A stretch of DNA of 14,726 nt, taken from positions 1 through 14,726 of the forward strand of contig JAOXYB010030798.1 of assembly GCA_028565635.1 (NCBI GenBank). The letters run 5' to 3'. This DNA comes from Phoronis ovalis (Eukaryota; Phoronida; Phoronidae). Both the position numbers and the translations under genes were made by a program. Shown piece by piece: positions 1-8,490 of the stretch; position 1 is the stretch's first letter; each line of letters starts with the position of its first letter. The notes under the pieces were generated by a model, which saw nothing but the letters and a program-made list of their open reading frames with translations, did not search any database and had not been told where the DNA came from.

Positions 1-1583
1 ATATAATTGCAAATTAGTAACGTTTGGCACGGAGGTATAATGAACTTACTCATAGATTATTATATTTTTGTAACCTATGTTCTTACTCATAGCAATATAA
101 CGACGGGTTTAACCACTTGTATAACTCAAACTGGGTCATGACACATGCATCAATAGAATAGAAATAAGATTCAAGTTGCTAACTTAGCTTGCGGTTTGTA
201 TCGGACATTTTTGAGAACTGACTTTGTAATAGTGAAGGCATCTTGAGCTGGGTTCAAATTATTTGATGTATACTAATTCAGAAATTACGATTTATTAGTT
301 AGTTAATGTTAGTATTTATTTTAAGTTAATTTTAAGAAAAATTAACGTTATCGTTATGTATTTTTTAATAATACTCATTATTCACAAAATTGCGTAAGAA
401 TATACTTATATTAATGAAATAATTGAAGATGATTGAAAACTGTTTATGAATTAATACATAATCTTTTGACAATAAGTAAGTCATTTATTAAAGCTAATTT
501 TAATAATTTTTTGATGCTTTTTCAATATTTCTTTGATTTTTAATTCAACAAAATTATTATAATGTTTACACTTTTTTGAAAAAAACTTTAACAAAAAAGA
601 AACAATTGAAACGAGATGGTATGTAGTAATTATAAATTGAATATACAATTTATTGATAATATATAAATTCTTATTAAAACCTTATTTTAAATAGAAAAAA
701 TGATATTTCTTTCAGAAGTTTCTGAAATTATTATAATAATGCGTAACAAAAAGAAAGAAAGAATTGAAGATAAAAGAATTAAACTATGATGGTGCAAGGT
801 AATGTATAATTTGTAATTATTAATAATAAATATTTGTTGATAAATCCTTATTAACAGCTAATATTAAGACGAAAACCCTTAATATTTTGCTCAGAATTTT
901 GAAATTATTTAAAGTCTTAAAAATAATAGAATAATTAAAGCCGACTGGAATCAGATGTGTAGTTTGTAATTTTAAATCAATAAATTATTGATAATATATA
1001 AATCACTATTTACAGCTAATTCTAAGGGAAAGTTTTTTTTTTACGATTTTAGATTTTACTTCTATATTAATCCTTATTCTTAAACAAGGATGTGCAATAG
1101 CTTCTCTAATTTTAAGTTATTTTTAAATATTTATTTTATTTTATTTTGCTCAATTTTTTAAGTAATTTTTCAGAAAAAAATGAAGTAATTGAAGAGGACC
1201 GAAAGAAGTTGTTGTGTAGTAAATAATTTACATTTTTATGATTTAAATTTTATCAGTTATAGAATTACCAACATTTTACGCAAAACTTTGAAGAAAAGTT
1301 GAATTAACGTTTAACGATTTTTTAAAAATGCTTAATAGTTTTAATTTATTTATAATAAAGAATTTTTTTTTAATTGGTTTATATTTTTTGAAATTTTTTT
1401 TTAAATACTGCAATTTTAATTCAGAAATCTGTAAGAAATAAAATAGTATTTACTTGCCGTTCCGGGATAAATGACCGGGAAAGATGTTTTAACGCGCAAT
1501 ATGAAATCGAACAACATATAAACTTAAATTGTGTACTTCATGTATTATGTGAAAGAAATACAAAAAATAAGATAGGCATTTAC
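1..1583 (-). other. SPR intron 1 (partial), AT-rich, no exon seen
   Basis: This stretch follows the SPR donor at 1583-1582 and runs to the window edge. I looked on the minus strand for the expected downstream SPR coding sequence (the conserved NYAPGP-like region and the C-terminus) and did not find it. No ORF of useful length occurs. The DNA is very AT-rich and includes a degenerate tandem repeat described separately. A small inverted pair, TTCCGG and CCGGGAA, lies around 1460-1480. Confidence 0.7.
422..1275. repeat. Degenerate tandem repeat of about 170 bp in the SPR intron
   Basis: Related segments recur with the order ATTGAAG (or ATTRAAR), then TGTAGT-like sequence, then GATAATATATAAAT or GATAAATCC, then TTA-TTAACAGCTAATNTTAAG. 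The ATTGAA-type anchor is seen near 422, 604, 763, 934 and 1188, giving spacings of roughly 180, 160, 170 and 255 bp. The AGCTAAT anchor is near 494, 856 and 1015. The copies are heavily diverged, so this reads as an old satellite-like array or a decayed internally repeated element. AT-rich sequence can mimic such similarity, so the boundaries are approximate. Confidence 0.5.
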
Positions 1584-2157
1584 CTTCGCACGCCAGAGTA
1601 TTAAACAAGACTTCTCTTGCAGCCTTTGTTGCTGGATACAACGCCATTAGTTTACAAAATTTCTCCGGATGCTGCAAGTGCGAATTTGATGTTACATTCA
1701 CGACTGTGCATTTCGCCTGCCCACGAAAATTATCCAAAAACTTTGAAGTCAGACACAGAGTGGAAGTGATAGTTAAAGCCAAATATTTGGATATTTTGTC
1801 TGGATCATTGTATTCTGAAACTTGTTTAGGATAATCACCCAGACTGGCAGCGTTATGGACGAGAATTGCTCTTTCATAAGGCGCCATCTTAGAAAATAAT
1901 TCTTGAAGCAAATCATCGAGTTGTTCCAAATTACTCAAATCTCCCGTAACTGTACGAATTTTAATGTTTGATGCTTTTTTTGCTGCAATAAATTTGGTTT
2001 CTTCCAGTTGTTCTGTGTCACGACCAGTAATGACGATAGTAGAATCTTGCGATAGGTTACCTGCAAACATGACAGTTAGACTTCTTCCTACCCCTCGGCT
2101 ACCTCCAGTTACCAACACGAAAGTTTTCTGAGTTGAAAGTCCTTGAAAGCCGTCCAT
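1584..2157 (-). CDS. SPR: Sepiapterin reductase, first coding exon (partial gene)
   Basis: This exon encodes the first 191 residues of sepiapterin reductase, a cytosolic NADPH-dependent short-chain dehydrogenase/reductase that makes the last step to tetrahydrobiopterin, the cofactor of aromatic amino-acid hydroxylases and nitric oxide synthase. Seen in the translation: the Rossmann glycine motif TGGSRGVG (residues 17-24), an HNAASLGD segment (101-108) where the family usually has NNAG, and the catalytic Ser157, Tyr174 and Lys178 (YPATK). The blocks ALTITSTLCLTS and VVNVTS resemble animal SPR closely. The start ATG at 2157 matches the usual SPR N-terminus, and a TAG lies in frame two codons upstream. 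The exon ends with a good donor (GAAG|GTAAAT, cut after 1584, phase 1). Reading on into the intron gives only a low-complexity tail with a stop at 1489, so the frame is not a 222-residue protein. About 70 C-terminal residues must lie on exons beyond position 1. Confidence 0.93.
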
Positions 2158-2160
2158 GTC

Positions 2161-2740
2161 CTAAAGAAATTATTTTAATAATTTAACAAATTTTATTTAC
2201 TATGTAAAACCTGATTATTACTTGTATTAAAATGAAATGTTATGTATTTAGTAAAAATAGAGATCAAATTATACTGGTCATGAAAATTTATCGTTACATT
2301 TTCTTTCCGAAAATAAAATAAAAAGAAACGTAGTAAATACTTTATATTTATCGTTCTCTGTTAGTTCTTTCTCTGAAAACGTAGCACGCTGGACCAATGT
2401 TATATAACCTCCTTTCGATTTCTGCAGTGCAAATAACTACAAAATTACACAACTAATGGCGCAGCTAAGACTTTTATGCGCAGCATTCGGTCTTTTGTAG
2501 TCCACGACCATGAGAAAGATAGTCCGGGAGCATGCATTCTAGGTAAACATTATGCTTTTCGGACGAAGACATACTTTGTTTACAGCAATGCGTAATAAGC
2601 ATGTACACGTATTACATAAGAAGTTAACTAATTTGATTAATAATATTTACTAGCATTGTATAGTTACCTAGCATTATTAGGTTGCCTTCTTTCTGCTTCC
2701 AATTTTCAGCATGCTGAATCTCGACAACGACTGGATAAAA
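2161..2740. other. 5' flank of SPR: presumed promoter or 5' UTR region
   Basis: This is the DNA immediately upstream of the SPR start codon. A segment around 2385-2560 is richer in CG dinucleotides than its surroundings and holds an ACCAATG and a TATATAA close together (about 2393-2408), but their spacing is not that of a standard CCAAT/TATA promoter. The sequence directly before the start reads TTTCTTTAG|GACATG on the minus strand, which looks like a splice acceptor, so the true promoter could sit farther out beyond a 5' UTR intron. No coding sequence is visible. Confidence 0.3.
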
Positions 2741-3045
2741 AGAGATGGTACCTCAGGTGTGACATGACTGGGGTGTGTCATTTTTGACCTTGAGGTCAAA
2801 GGTCATCTAGAGGTCAAATTTTTACAATTCCTTAAAACGTTGAGAAACACGATATTTCGGATAAACAGAGATCGTTTTGGTGCCTTTTAAGTTATTTTAA
2901 TGACGAGTATTAAAATGTCTTGTTTTTAACGTTTTATCTATTTTCGAGAAGTTTTTTTAAAGAAAATGAGTAAGGTGGATGCTACAGGCTTGTGATTTAA
3001 ACGGAGAGGATTGACCTGGGAGTCAAAAGGTCAATTTTTAAAAAT
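2740..3045. repeat. Diverged repeat carrying clustered AGGTCA half-sites
   Basis: Two related segments lie about 227 bp apart. The first (2785-2826) reads TGACCT, TG, AGGTCA, A, AGGTCA, TCTAG, AGGTCA and then AATTTTTA. The second (3012-3040) reads TGACCT, GGG, AGTCA, AA, AGGTCA and then ATTTTTA. The shared order of half-sites followed by an ATTTTTA tract suggests two diverged copies of one unit. AGGTCA is the nuclear-receptor half-site. However, AGGTCA-like words also recur inside the intronic repeat family at 11058-12646, so repeat origin is as likely as regulation. Confidence 0.5.
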
Positions 3046-4703
3046 AGCAATAAGCTTCAAAACTGAAATCATTTAATGATACATTACAGGTATTGGTTCG
3101 TGAAGTTTTAAAAGATTGCCAACGAACACATTTCAATCACATAATCATGCAATTATACGTTTTTTGTTAAGTCTGGATGGAAATGCAAATAAATGAACGA
3201 AAATGCTATGTTTAAATTGAAAACCGAATTCCTTTATTTCATTGATGGCTAGAACTGAAGTGTGCAGACAACTTTTCTAAGCAGAGGAGGAAAATTACTA
3301 TTCCAAATTCTGACCTCCTAAATTTCGTCAATACGTTTGTCTTATTGACACAAGAATCGTGTGCAAAATGTATATTTAGATCTATGTGTTTACTACAATA
3401 TACTGAGTAAACTGTCTCAGGTGTGTCACGAATGTAATTTCTTTGCGCATATAGTTTTACGTTGTTAGTTGATTTTCGATCACGTGTTGTTTTGGGCATT
3501 GAGCCATTTTTATATTAATATCATAATTCTGTCATTGCGTCGCGTGCAGGTGTATTTGATAATAACGATGAAATGAAAATTTGTACAGTGTCGTGTGCCA
3601 GCTACATTATTCAAACGCGTCGTACATATCATTAAAAAAAATATAGAAAAAATAAAATAGAGAATTAAAGTACTATATAAAAGTATACTAAAAAACGAAA
3701 CATAAATTGAAAATTACATTGTAAAAATACAAAGAAGCATAAAATGACCAAAAATTATATTAAGAACAAAAGTTAAAAATTAAAAAATGAACGGAATATT
3801 TTAATTTTTTCCTTTCATTTAAAAAAGCCGTATAAAAGTTTAGCTGAAATAAAAACAGAAATTAAAAATAACATTAAAAAATGGTTTCTCGAAAATAATG
3901 TGTCGATAATAAAAGATCACATAGAATCATCACTAGTGATGTTACCTGGTAGAAAAGAGCATTCCACAATTTAGATAGTAGGTAATAATAATCAATCGAG
4001 CGTGGTATTTTTAGTCGAAGCTTATTAATTTTGTTAAGCTTAGTGAGTTTGTACCTTAAAGATCATATATAAAAGACAGGAAATTTCTTGATACACTTGC
4101 GAGATTGCAAATTCCTCAGCAGTTATAACCGAGGCATTGAGCAGTAGTTTATCTTGCACATGGTAGCTTTCAAAATCATTTCAATGAACTTGACCAGATG
4201 ATTCAGTTGATACATGTACTTCTACAAAACGTAGATACATGAATGGATTACTTAATATATCTGTCGTCTGTGCTCACTAGATATGTGATTATGTTATATT
4301 TATCACCTATGCTCACTTGGGACTGGCGATCTAGATAGACGCTAGATACTATTGCAAAAAATACATGATATATACAGATTTTGGAAGACTGTATTAGATG
4401 TTATAAAAGACTCCAGGTCTGTGCATCCCTTACCTCCGCCTTTTAGCTATGCCATATGCCAGCTTGTTCAATATTAGTCTTTGGATATGGAAATTCTCAA
4501 AACTGCTTTTCCCTGTAGAAATTTAACTAATATATTCTTATCTTAGAAATGCTTGATATGTACGATTTAATTATTAGCAGACATTTGAATCGGGAAGTCA
4601 TGATAAACAAAGACATTTGTGTCGGTAATCCTGACTTAGAATAGGATCATGTACACTTCCACTGTGTTAATTTTTAGAAAACAATAACAGCATCATGCTA
4701 TCA
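3046..4703. other. Intergenic DNA with no recognised gene
   Basis: Nothing confident is visible here. An 86-codon minus-strand frame at 3239-3499 has no recognisable domain or supported splice context and is treated as chance. The AT-rich stretch 3620-3900 is low in complexity. The region 3900-4700 has more balanced composition but no ORF, tRNA or paired terminal repeats that I could find. Confidence 0.5.
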
Positions 4704-4712
4704 GCCACGTAC

Positions 4713-4736
4713 TAGACTTGCTCAAGTCCCTATGAA

Positions 4737-4775
<39 letters not shown>

Positions 4776-5037
4776 TTTATTTCTCTTTTTTATGTGTTTT
4801 ACATCAGTGTTTTTAATTATCTCGAAAATTTTTTTTTTTTTTTTTTTTTTTTTTATATATGTTGAGTGTTAGCCGTCCATAGGCAAACACCCAACATATA
4901 TATGATAGTAAAAAAAAAAAAATTTTCGAGATAATTAAAAATAATGATGTAAAAGACATAAAAAAGAGAATTAAACACAATTTTTTTTAATTTTTTTTTT
5001 AATTTTTTTTATGTTCACAAGGACTTGAGCAAGTCTA
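4713..5037. mobile_element. 325-bp foldback MITE with perfect 9-bp target duplication
   Basis: The element begins TAGACTTGCTCAAGTCC and ends with the exact reverse complement, GGACTTGAGCAAGTCTA. It is flanked on both sides by the direct repeat GCCACGTAC (4704-4712 and 5038-5046). Almost the whole element is one imperfect inverted repeat: TTTTTAATTATCTCGAAAAT on the left matches ATTTTCGAGATAATTAAAAA on the right, and the centre is a second stem, TGTTGAGTGTT against AACACCCAACA, around a loop of about 15 bases. The left arm carries an uninterrupted A33 tract (4741-4773) and a T26 tract (4829-4854). Their partners on the right arm are shorter or broken by AA steps. It has no ORF, so it is non-autonomous and must have been moved by a transposase encoded elsewhere. 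A 9-bp duplication suits Mutator-like elements, but the superfamily is not proven. Confidence 0.92.
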
Positions 5038-5046
5038 GCCACGTAC

Positions 5047-6726
5047 ATCACAAGTAATTTATATGCGTCGTTGTCAGCTACTATTCATTGTATTGGTATT
5101 TAATTATTACTAAGAGGTTTAAAAGTAAAATCTCGAGTTTTTATTTTTTTCACTATTTATGATATATTTTATTATTTTATATTATAATTTAATTATATTT
5201 ATAAATGAATGATTGCGTTTTGTAAAAAAATAGTGGTGTATATATTACTATACTTACATCAAATAAATAAGGTTAAGTGCAGAAAGATTGTTCTCTTTAA
5301 TCTGAAAGAATAAAATATTTTTGTGTCATAAACAATTTTTATCAGTCGAGATAACGTTATGAATTATAACAACCAGGGGCAAACTGTAATCTATAGAAAA
5401 CAAAGTTTTAAATCTCTAGTTGAGTTCTATGAAATGTCACTAGTCAGGACACCAATGAAAGAAGAATATCCCGGGGGAATATATAAGAAACTGAAAATAA
5501 TGTCAATAATTGTAAGTGTTATGCTTCATTGGATATCGGTACTTCACATATGATCCCAATTTTGTTTTCATATCTTAAGTTTCATACATTGGTTATACAG
5601 CTCAGGGTCCATACGACTGTTTTCGTATTTAAGCATAGCACGTGTTTGCATTTATATATAATCATGCGGATTGAAGGCCAGGTCACATTTGTGCCAGATC
5701 TGTATCGGCTGTGCATTCGTGATAAGAATTATATGTAGTGCATGTAAAAATGTAGTATTGATAGTCTATGTGGTACAAAATAGAAAACAAAACTAATTTA
5801 AATTATTACACATTTTTTTATAAAGAATATTTCCACAATTTTTATTCGCAGATTTGTGATTTGACACAGTATGCATTTTTAGTAACCATGCATGCACTCC
5901 GGCATTCAAACTACAAATCGGACATTTTAATCGAGTACAGATCTTGACAGATTCCATTATAGAACTCCGTAATTAATCATGACATGTAAACTTTTGTCAT
6001 GCCCGAGTCGGAACTTTTTCATCGACTTTGAAACGAAGACATTTAATGTGCGTAACTAACTTTTTGTGTCTTTCACAGTTCAGGTAATTGCACCTCCGCA
6101 GTAGAGTTGTCAGGAGTTTCGTCACACTGCGTAGTTTATGGTACCTCGAGTCACCGTGGTGATGACTGCGAGCACGAAATTAGCATCTTCGATGAAGTTT
6201 CATACATGCATACATCTTGATGAAATGTAGTAGTGGCATCTGCTGATCACGGGATCTAATGGGAATGCGGCTTAATATAGTACATGATGACATCAGAACC
6301 CGGGAACAGAATTTGATATCAAAAGATATGATCGTTAGATTTCCACTATTTCTGTCTCAATTTGAACTTAATTGATAGCAAAACTTTAAATGGATTAAAA
6401 TCCATGGATCCAAGTTCCTGTGTGAAGTAGTTTTTCTGGAGATTTGTGGTCGAGTTTGCTAATAGTACTCATGGGGTACATACCCCTTGTTCAAAATGAA
6501 AACTATTCTCCAGTTGTTGTTTTTTTACAATATTTATGTTTCCCTACAAATTGCAGTATCATATACGTCAGTGTCTGCGCTATATAGGAATAGAACTGGC
6601 GATAGAAACATTGTTTGCCGACGGACAATGTATCGTTATTTTTCAAACAGAAGTATATAGTGCCACCTAACGGAAGAAAATGTAAGCACATTTGAAGTTG
6701 GCTACGAAATTCAACAAGCATTTAAT
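5047..6726. other. Intergenic DNA; two weak exon-like leads only
   Basis: No established gene is recognised. Two plus-strand leads are described under findings: a 64-codon frame at 5359-5553 with a donor-like ATT|GTAAGT inside it, and an open frame at 6080-6220 behind a strong acceptor-like tract. Their phases do not join directly. The block 6060-6220 is relatively CG-rich compared with the surrounding DNA. A 72-codon minus-strand frame at 6503-6721 shows no family resemblance. Confidence 0.4.
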
Positions 6727-7043
6727 CCCAGGGGGGGGGGGGGCAGTCAATATGAAAGTGGGTACCCATGTTCCAACATGACTTTTCAAAAAAGCCCCTA
6801 ACGAAGTGAAATTCTGCAAAAACTACACCCCGAAGGAAGTGAGTTTTTTGAAAAAATACCCTTAAAGAAGTGAATTTAGGAAAAACACCCCTAACGAAAA
6901 AAAACGTCCCTTTTAGTCACTTTAGCCAAAAAACAGACCCTAAGCGCGTAACGCGCCGGCGATTCGAAAAACATACTCTTTCACGCGAAATTTTGTTGGA
7001 ACATGCGTACTGGTACCCACTTTCATATTGACTGCCCCCCCGG
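6727..7043. mobile_element. MITE copy 1 with about 40-bp terminal inverted repeats
   Basis: The left end is CCCA, then G13, then CAGTCAATATGAAAGTGGG and GTTCCAACA. The right end is the reverse complement, TGTTGGAAC, CCCACTTTCATATTGACTG, then C7 and GG. Flanks GCATTTAAT (6718-6726) and GCATTCAAC (7044-7052) agree at 7 of 9 positions and look like an aged 9-bp target duplication. The left half of the interior is made of direct repeats of 29-33 bp, each starting CCCCTAACGAAGTGA or a variant. The right half holds a GCGCGTAACGCGC-like segment. There is no transposase, so it is non-autonomous. A closely related copy lies in the opposite orientation at 7199-7490. Confidence 0.88.
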
Positions 7044-7198
7044 GCATTCAACCAAGCTAATAGCAAGTAGACAGATTACGAGATATAAAGTGCATTGCTG
7101 ACTGACTATATACACAACCATCTCACTATATATTATTTAATCTCCCTTGTGGAATGGATAACTATTCCATTGAAGCAGGAATAGTGACTGGTACCCGG

Positions 7199-7490
7199 CC
7201 CGGGGGGCAGTCAATATGAAAGTGGGTACGCATGTTCCAACAAAATTTCGCGTGAAAGGGTATGTTTTTCGAACCGCCGGCGTGTAACGCGCTTGTGTTT
7301 GTTGGCTAAAATCACGAAAAGGGTGTTTTTTTTGGAGGTGTGACACTTCCTTAGGGGTATTTTTACAAAAAACTCACTTCCTTTAGGGGTGTACTTTTTG
7401 CAGAATTTCAGTTCGTTAGGGGCTTTTTTGAAAAGCCATGTTGGAACATGAGTACCCACTTTCACATTGACTGCCCCCCCCCCCCCAGGG
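7199..7490. mobile_element. MITE copy 2, inverted relative to copy 1
   Basis: This copy reads as the reverse complement of the element at 6727-7043. It starts CCC, G6, CAGTCAATATGAAAGTGGG and ends CCCACTTTCACATTGACTG, C13, AGGG. The C13 tract equals in length the G13 tract at the matching end of copy 1. Interior landmarks are shared in reverse order: AAATTTCGCGTGAAAG, GTAACGCGC, then the CTTCCTTTAGGGG-type direct repeats. Short open frames across it (for example 7137-7346 and 7211-7465 on the minus strand) come from the internal repeats and are not genes. No clean target duplication is seen for this copy alone, which fits insertion at the edge of the element at 7484-7863. Confidence 0.87.
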
Positions 7491-7863
7491 TACTCAAGTT
7501 ATTTTTGGTGGGGGTGTGCAGCTCAGTTGAAAATTTTGGATTTTGATTGTATACTTCTTACTGTATTTTTTTTTGATTCCTACCATAAAGAAACTCAAAA
7601 ATTTAGATTGCCACCCACTGCTTACAGCAAATTATTTGGATTAATTTTAGGTTTGTATCCATAAATAAATTTTAGAATTTGGTTTGCATCAGTCAGTGCG
7701 TAAAAATGGATTGCTATACTCAAATATTTTGGATTGCTACCCTTATATTGCACAAAATTTGGATTACTATCCTAAAATTTCAAAAAAAATTGTATTGGGT
7801 TTGCTACTGTAAGCTAAAATTTTGGATTGGGTTCCGTGGCACAAAACCTTGGGTACTCCCGGG
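7484..7863. mobile_element. Second MITE family with internal 30-bp repeats
   Basis: The left end CCCAGGGTACTCAAGTT pairs with the right end AACCTTGGGTACTCCCGGG as an imperfect terminal inverted repeat. The interior is about ten diverged direct repeats of roughly 27-38 bp around a core AAAATTTTGGATTGCTACCC. Good examples start near 7720, 7754 and 7814. The 9-bp word GACTGGTAC occurs just after the right end (7864-7872) and again at 7186-7194, left of MITE copy 2, so the whole block 7195-7863 sits between matching 9-bp repeats. The simplest reading is that this element inserted with a 9-bp duplication and copy 2 later landed in its left terminus. Frames at 7467-7664 and 7679-7891 are by-products of the repeats. 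Confidence 0.75.
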
Positions 7864-8244
7864 GACTGGTACTAGACGACTAGGCGTTTAGACCGGTTGC
7901 TGTAACACATTAGTTGTCATTTAATTGGGATTACACACGATACAACCCGAAATTATGTGAGCATTTGTGAATATATATATATTTTAAAAAAGAATAGCTC
8001 ACAAGTTCGTTAAATGTTTAAAAAATGTCTAATTATTAATTTAATTTATATTCCTCAGAAATTTAGGCAAATTGCATGAATTAAGAAATTTATGATGCTT
8101 TTCTGAAAACAAAATTGCCCCATTTTCAGCTTGTTATGCAACTGGGTAAGACTGTGAGCATAAACTCAGACATCAGGGGCCAAATTTAAAAAACAGCCCA
8201 GACAGTAATATTAAAATGAAAAAAACATGTAACAGTTAGCACAT
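7864..8244. other. Intergenic DNA downstream of UTP20, nothing seen
   Basis: This AT-rich stretch lies past the presumed UTP20 cleavage site and before the MITE cluster. It contains no ORF, no paired terminal repeats and no RNA gene that I could recognise. Confidence 0.5.
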
Positions 8245-8250
8245 TTTATT
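8245..8250 (-). terminator. Poly(A) signal AATAAA for UTP20
   Basis: The minus strand reads AATAAA 85 nt beyond the UTP20 stop codon at 8337-8335. It is a canonical hexamer in the correct strand and distance for the 3' end of the gene, which would give a short 3' UTR of roughly 100-120 nt. AT-rich DNA produces this hexamer by chance, so the call rests on its position. Confidence 0.55.
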
Positions 8251-8334
8251 ATCATTATTTTCACATTTTTTGTAAGACAAGGTGCTGCTTTTTGGAACAA
8301 GAAATGTCACTGCACTACAGTCATATAATATAAT

Positions 8335-8490
8335 TTAATTCATTTCTTCTACAATAGCTAAATCCTGAAGCTTTTGTTTTTTCATCTTTTTCAACGGTCT
8401 AAATTCCTGGATTCTCCTCTTTTTTGCTTCTTTTTTTGTAAGATTTTTCTTAATTTTCTTTCTTGCTGCAACTTCTGGATTTGCAACAGC
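8335..8490 (-). CDS. UTP20: UTP20 last coding exon (C-terminal basic tail)
   Basis: This exon encodes the final 51 residues and a TAA stop. The acceptor is TTTTTCTAG|GCTGTT (phase 0), joining directly to the GAG|GTAAGG donor of the exon at 9710-9855. The product starts AVANPEVAARKKIKKN and ends QDLAIVEEMN. It is extremely rich in Lys and Arg. The pattern VANPEVAARKKIKK, then EAKKRR, then RP, then LQDLAIVE matches the conserved end of animal UTP20 (family pattern TNP-AAKKK, EAKKRK, LRPG, LKDLAMVE). In the family this tail is a nuclear/nucleolar targeting and RNA-contact region. UTP20 is a component of the small-subunit (U3) processome needed for early pre-rRNA cleavages and 18S rRNA maturation in the nucleolus. 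A plus-strand frame over the same DNA (8374-8574) is a shadow. Confidence 0.93.
   Translation of the reverse strand, partial: AVANPEVAARKKIKKNLTKKEAKKRRIQEFRPLKKMKKQKLQDLAIVEEMN

Noticed and set aside
2393-2408. CCAAT and TATATAA close together upstream of SPR as a core promoter
   Set aside because: The two boxes are only a few bases apart and ordered for the plus strand, while SPR is on the minus strand. Such words are common in AT-rich DNA.
3239-3499. 86-codon minus-strand ORF between SPR and UTP20
   Set aside because: No recognisable family, splice signals or conserved motif. This length is expected by chance in several kb of sequence.
7137-7465. Overlapping minus-strand ORFs with Lys-rich repeated peptides
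   Set aside because: They are translations of the MITE's tandem 30-bp units. Both ends lie in or next to the terminal inverted repeats, and no start or protein context supports a gene.
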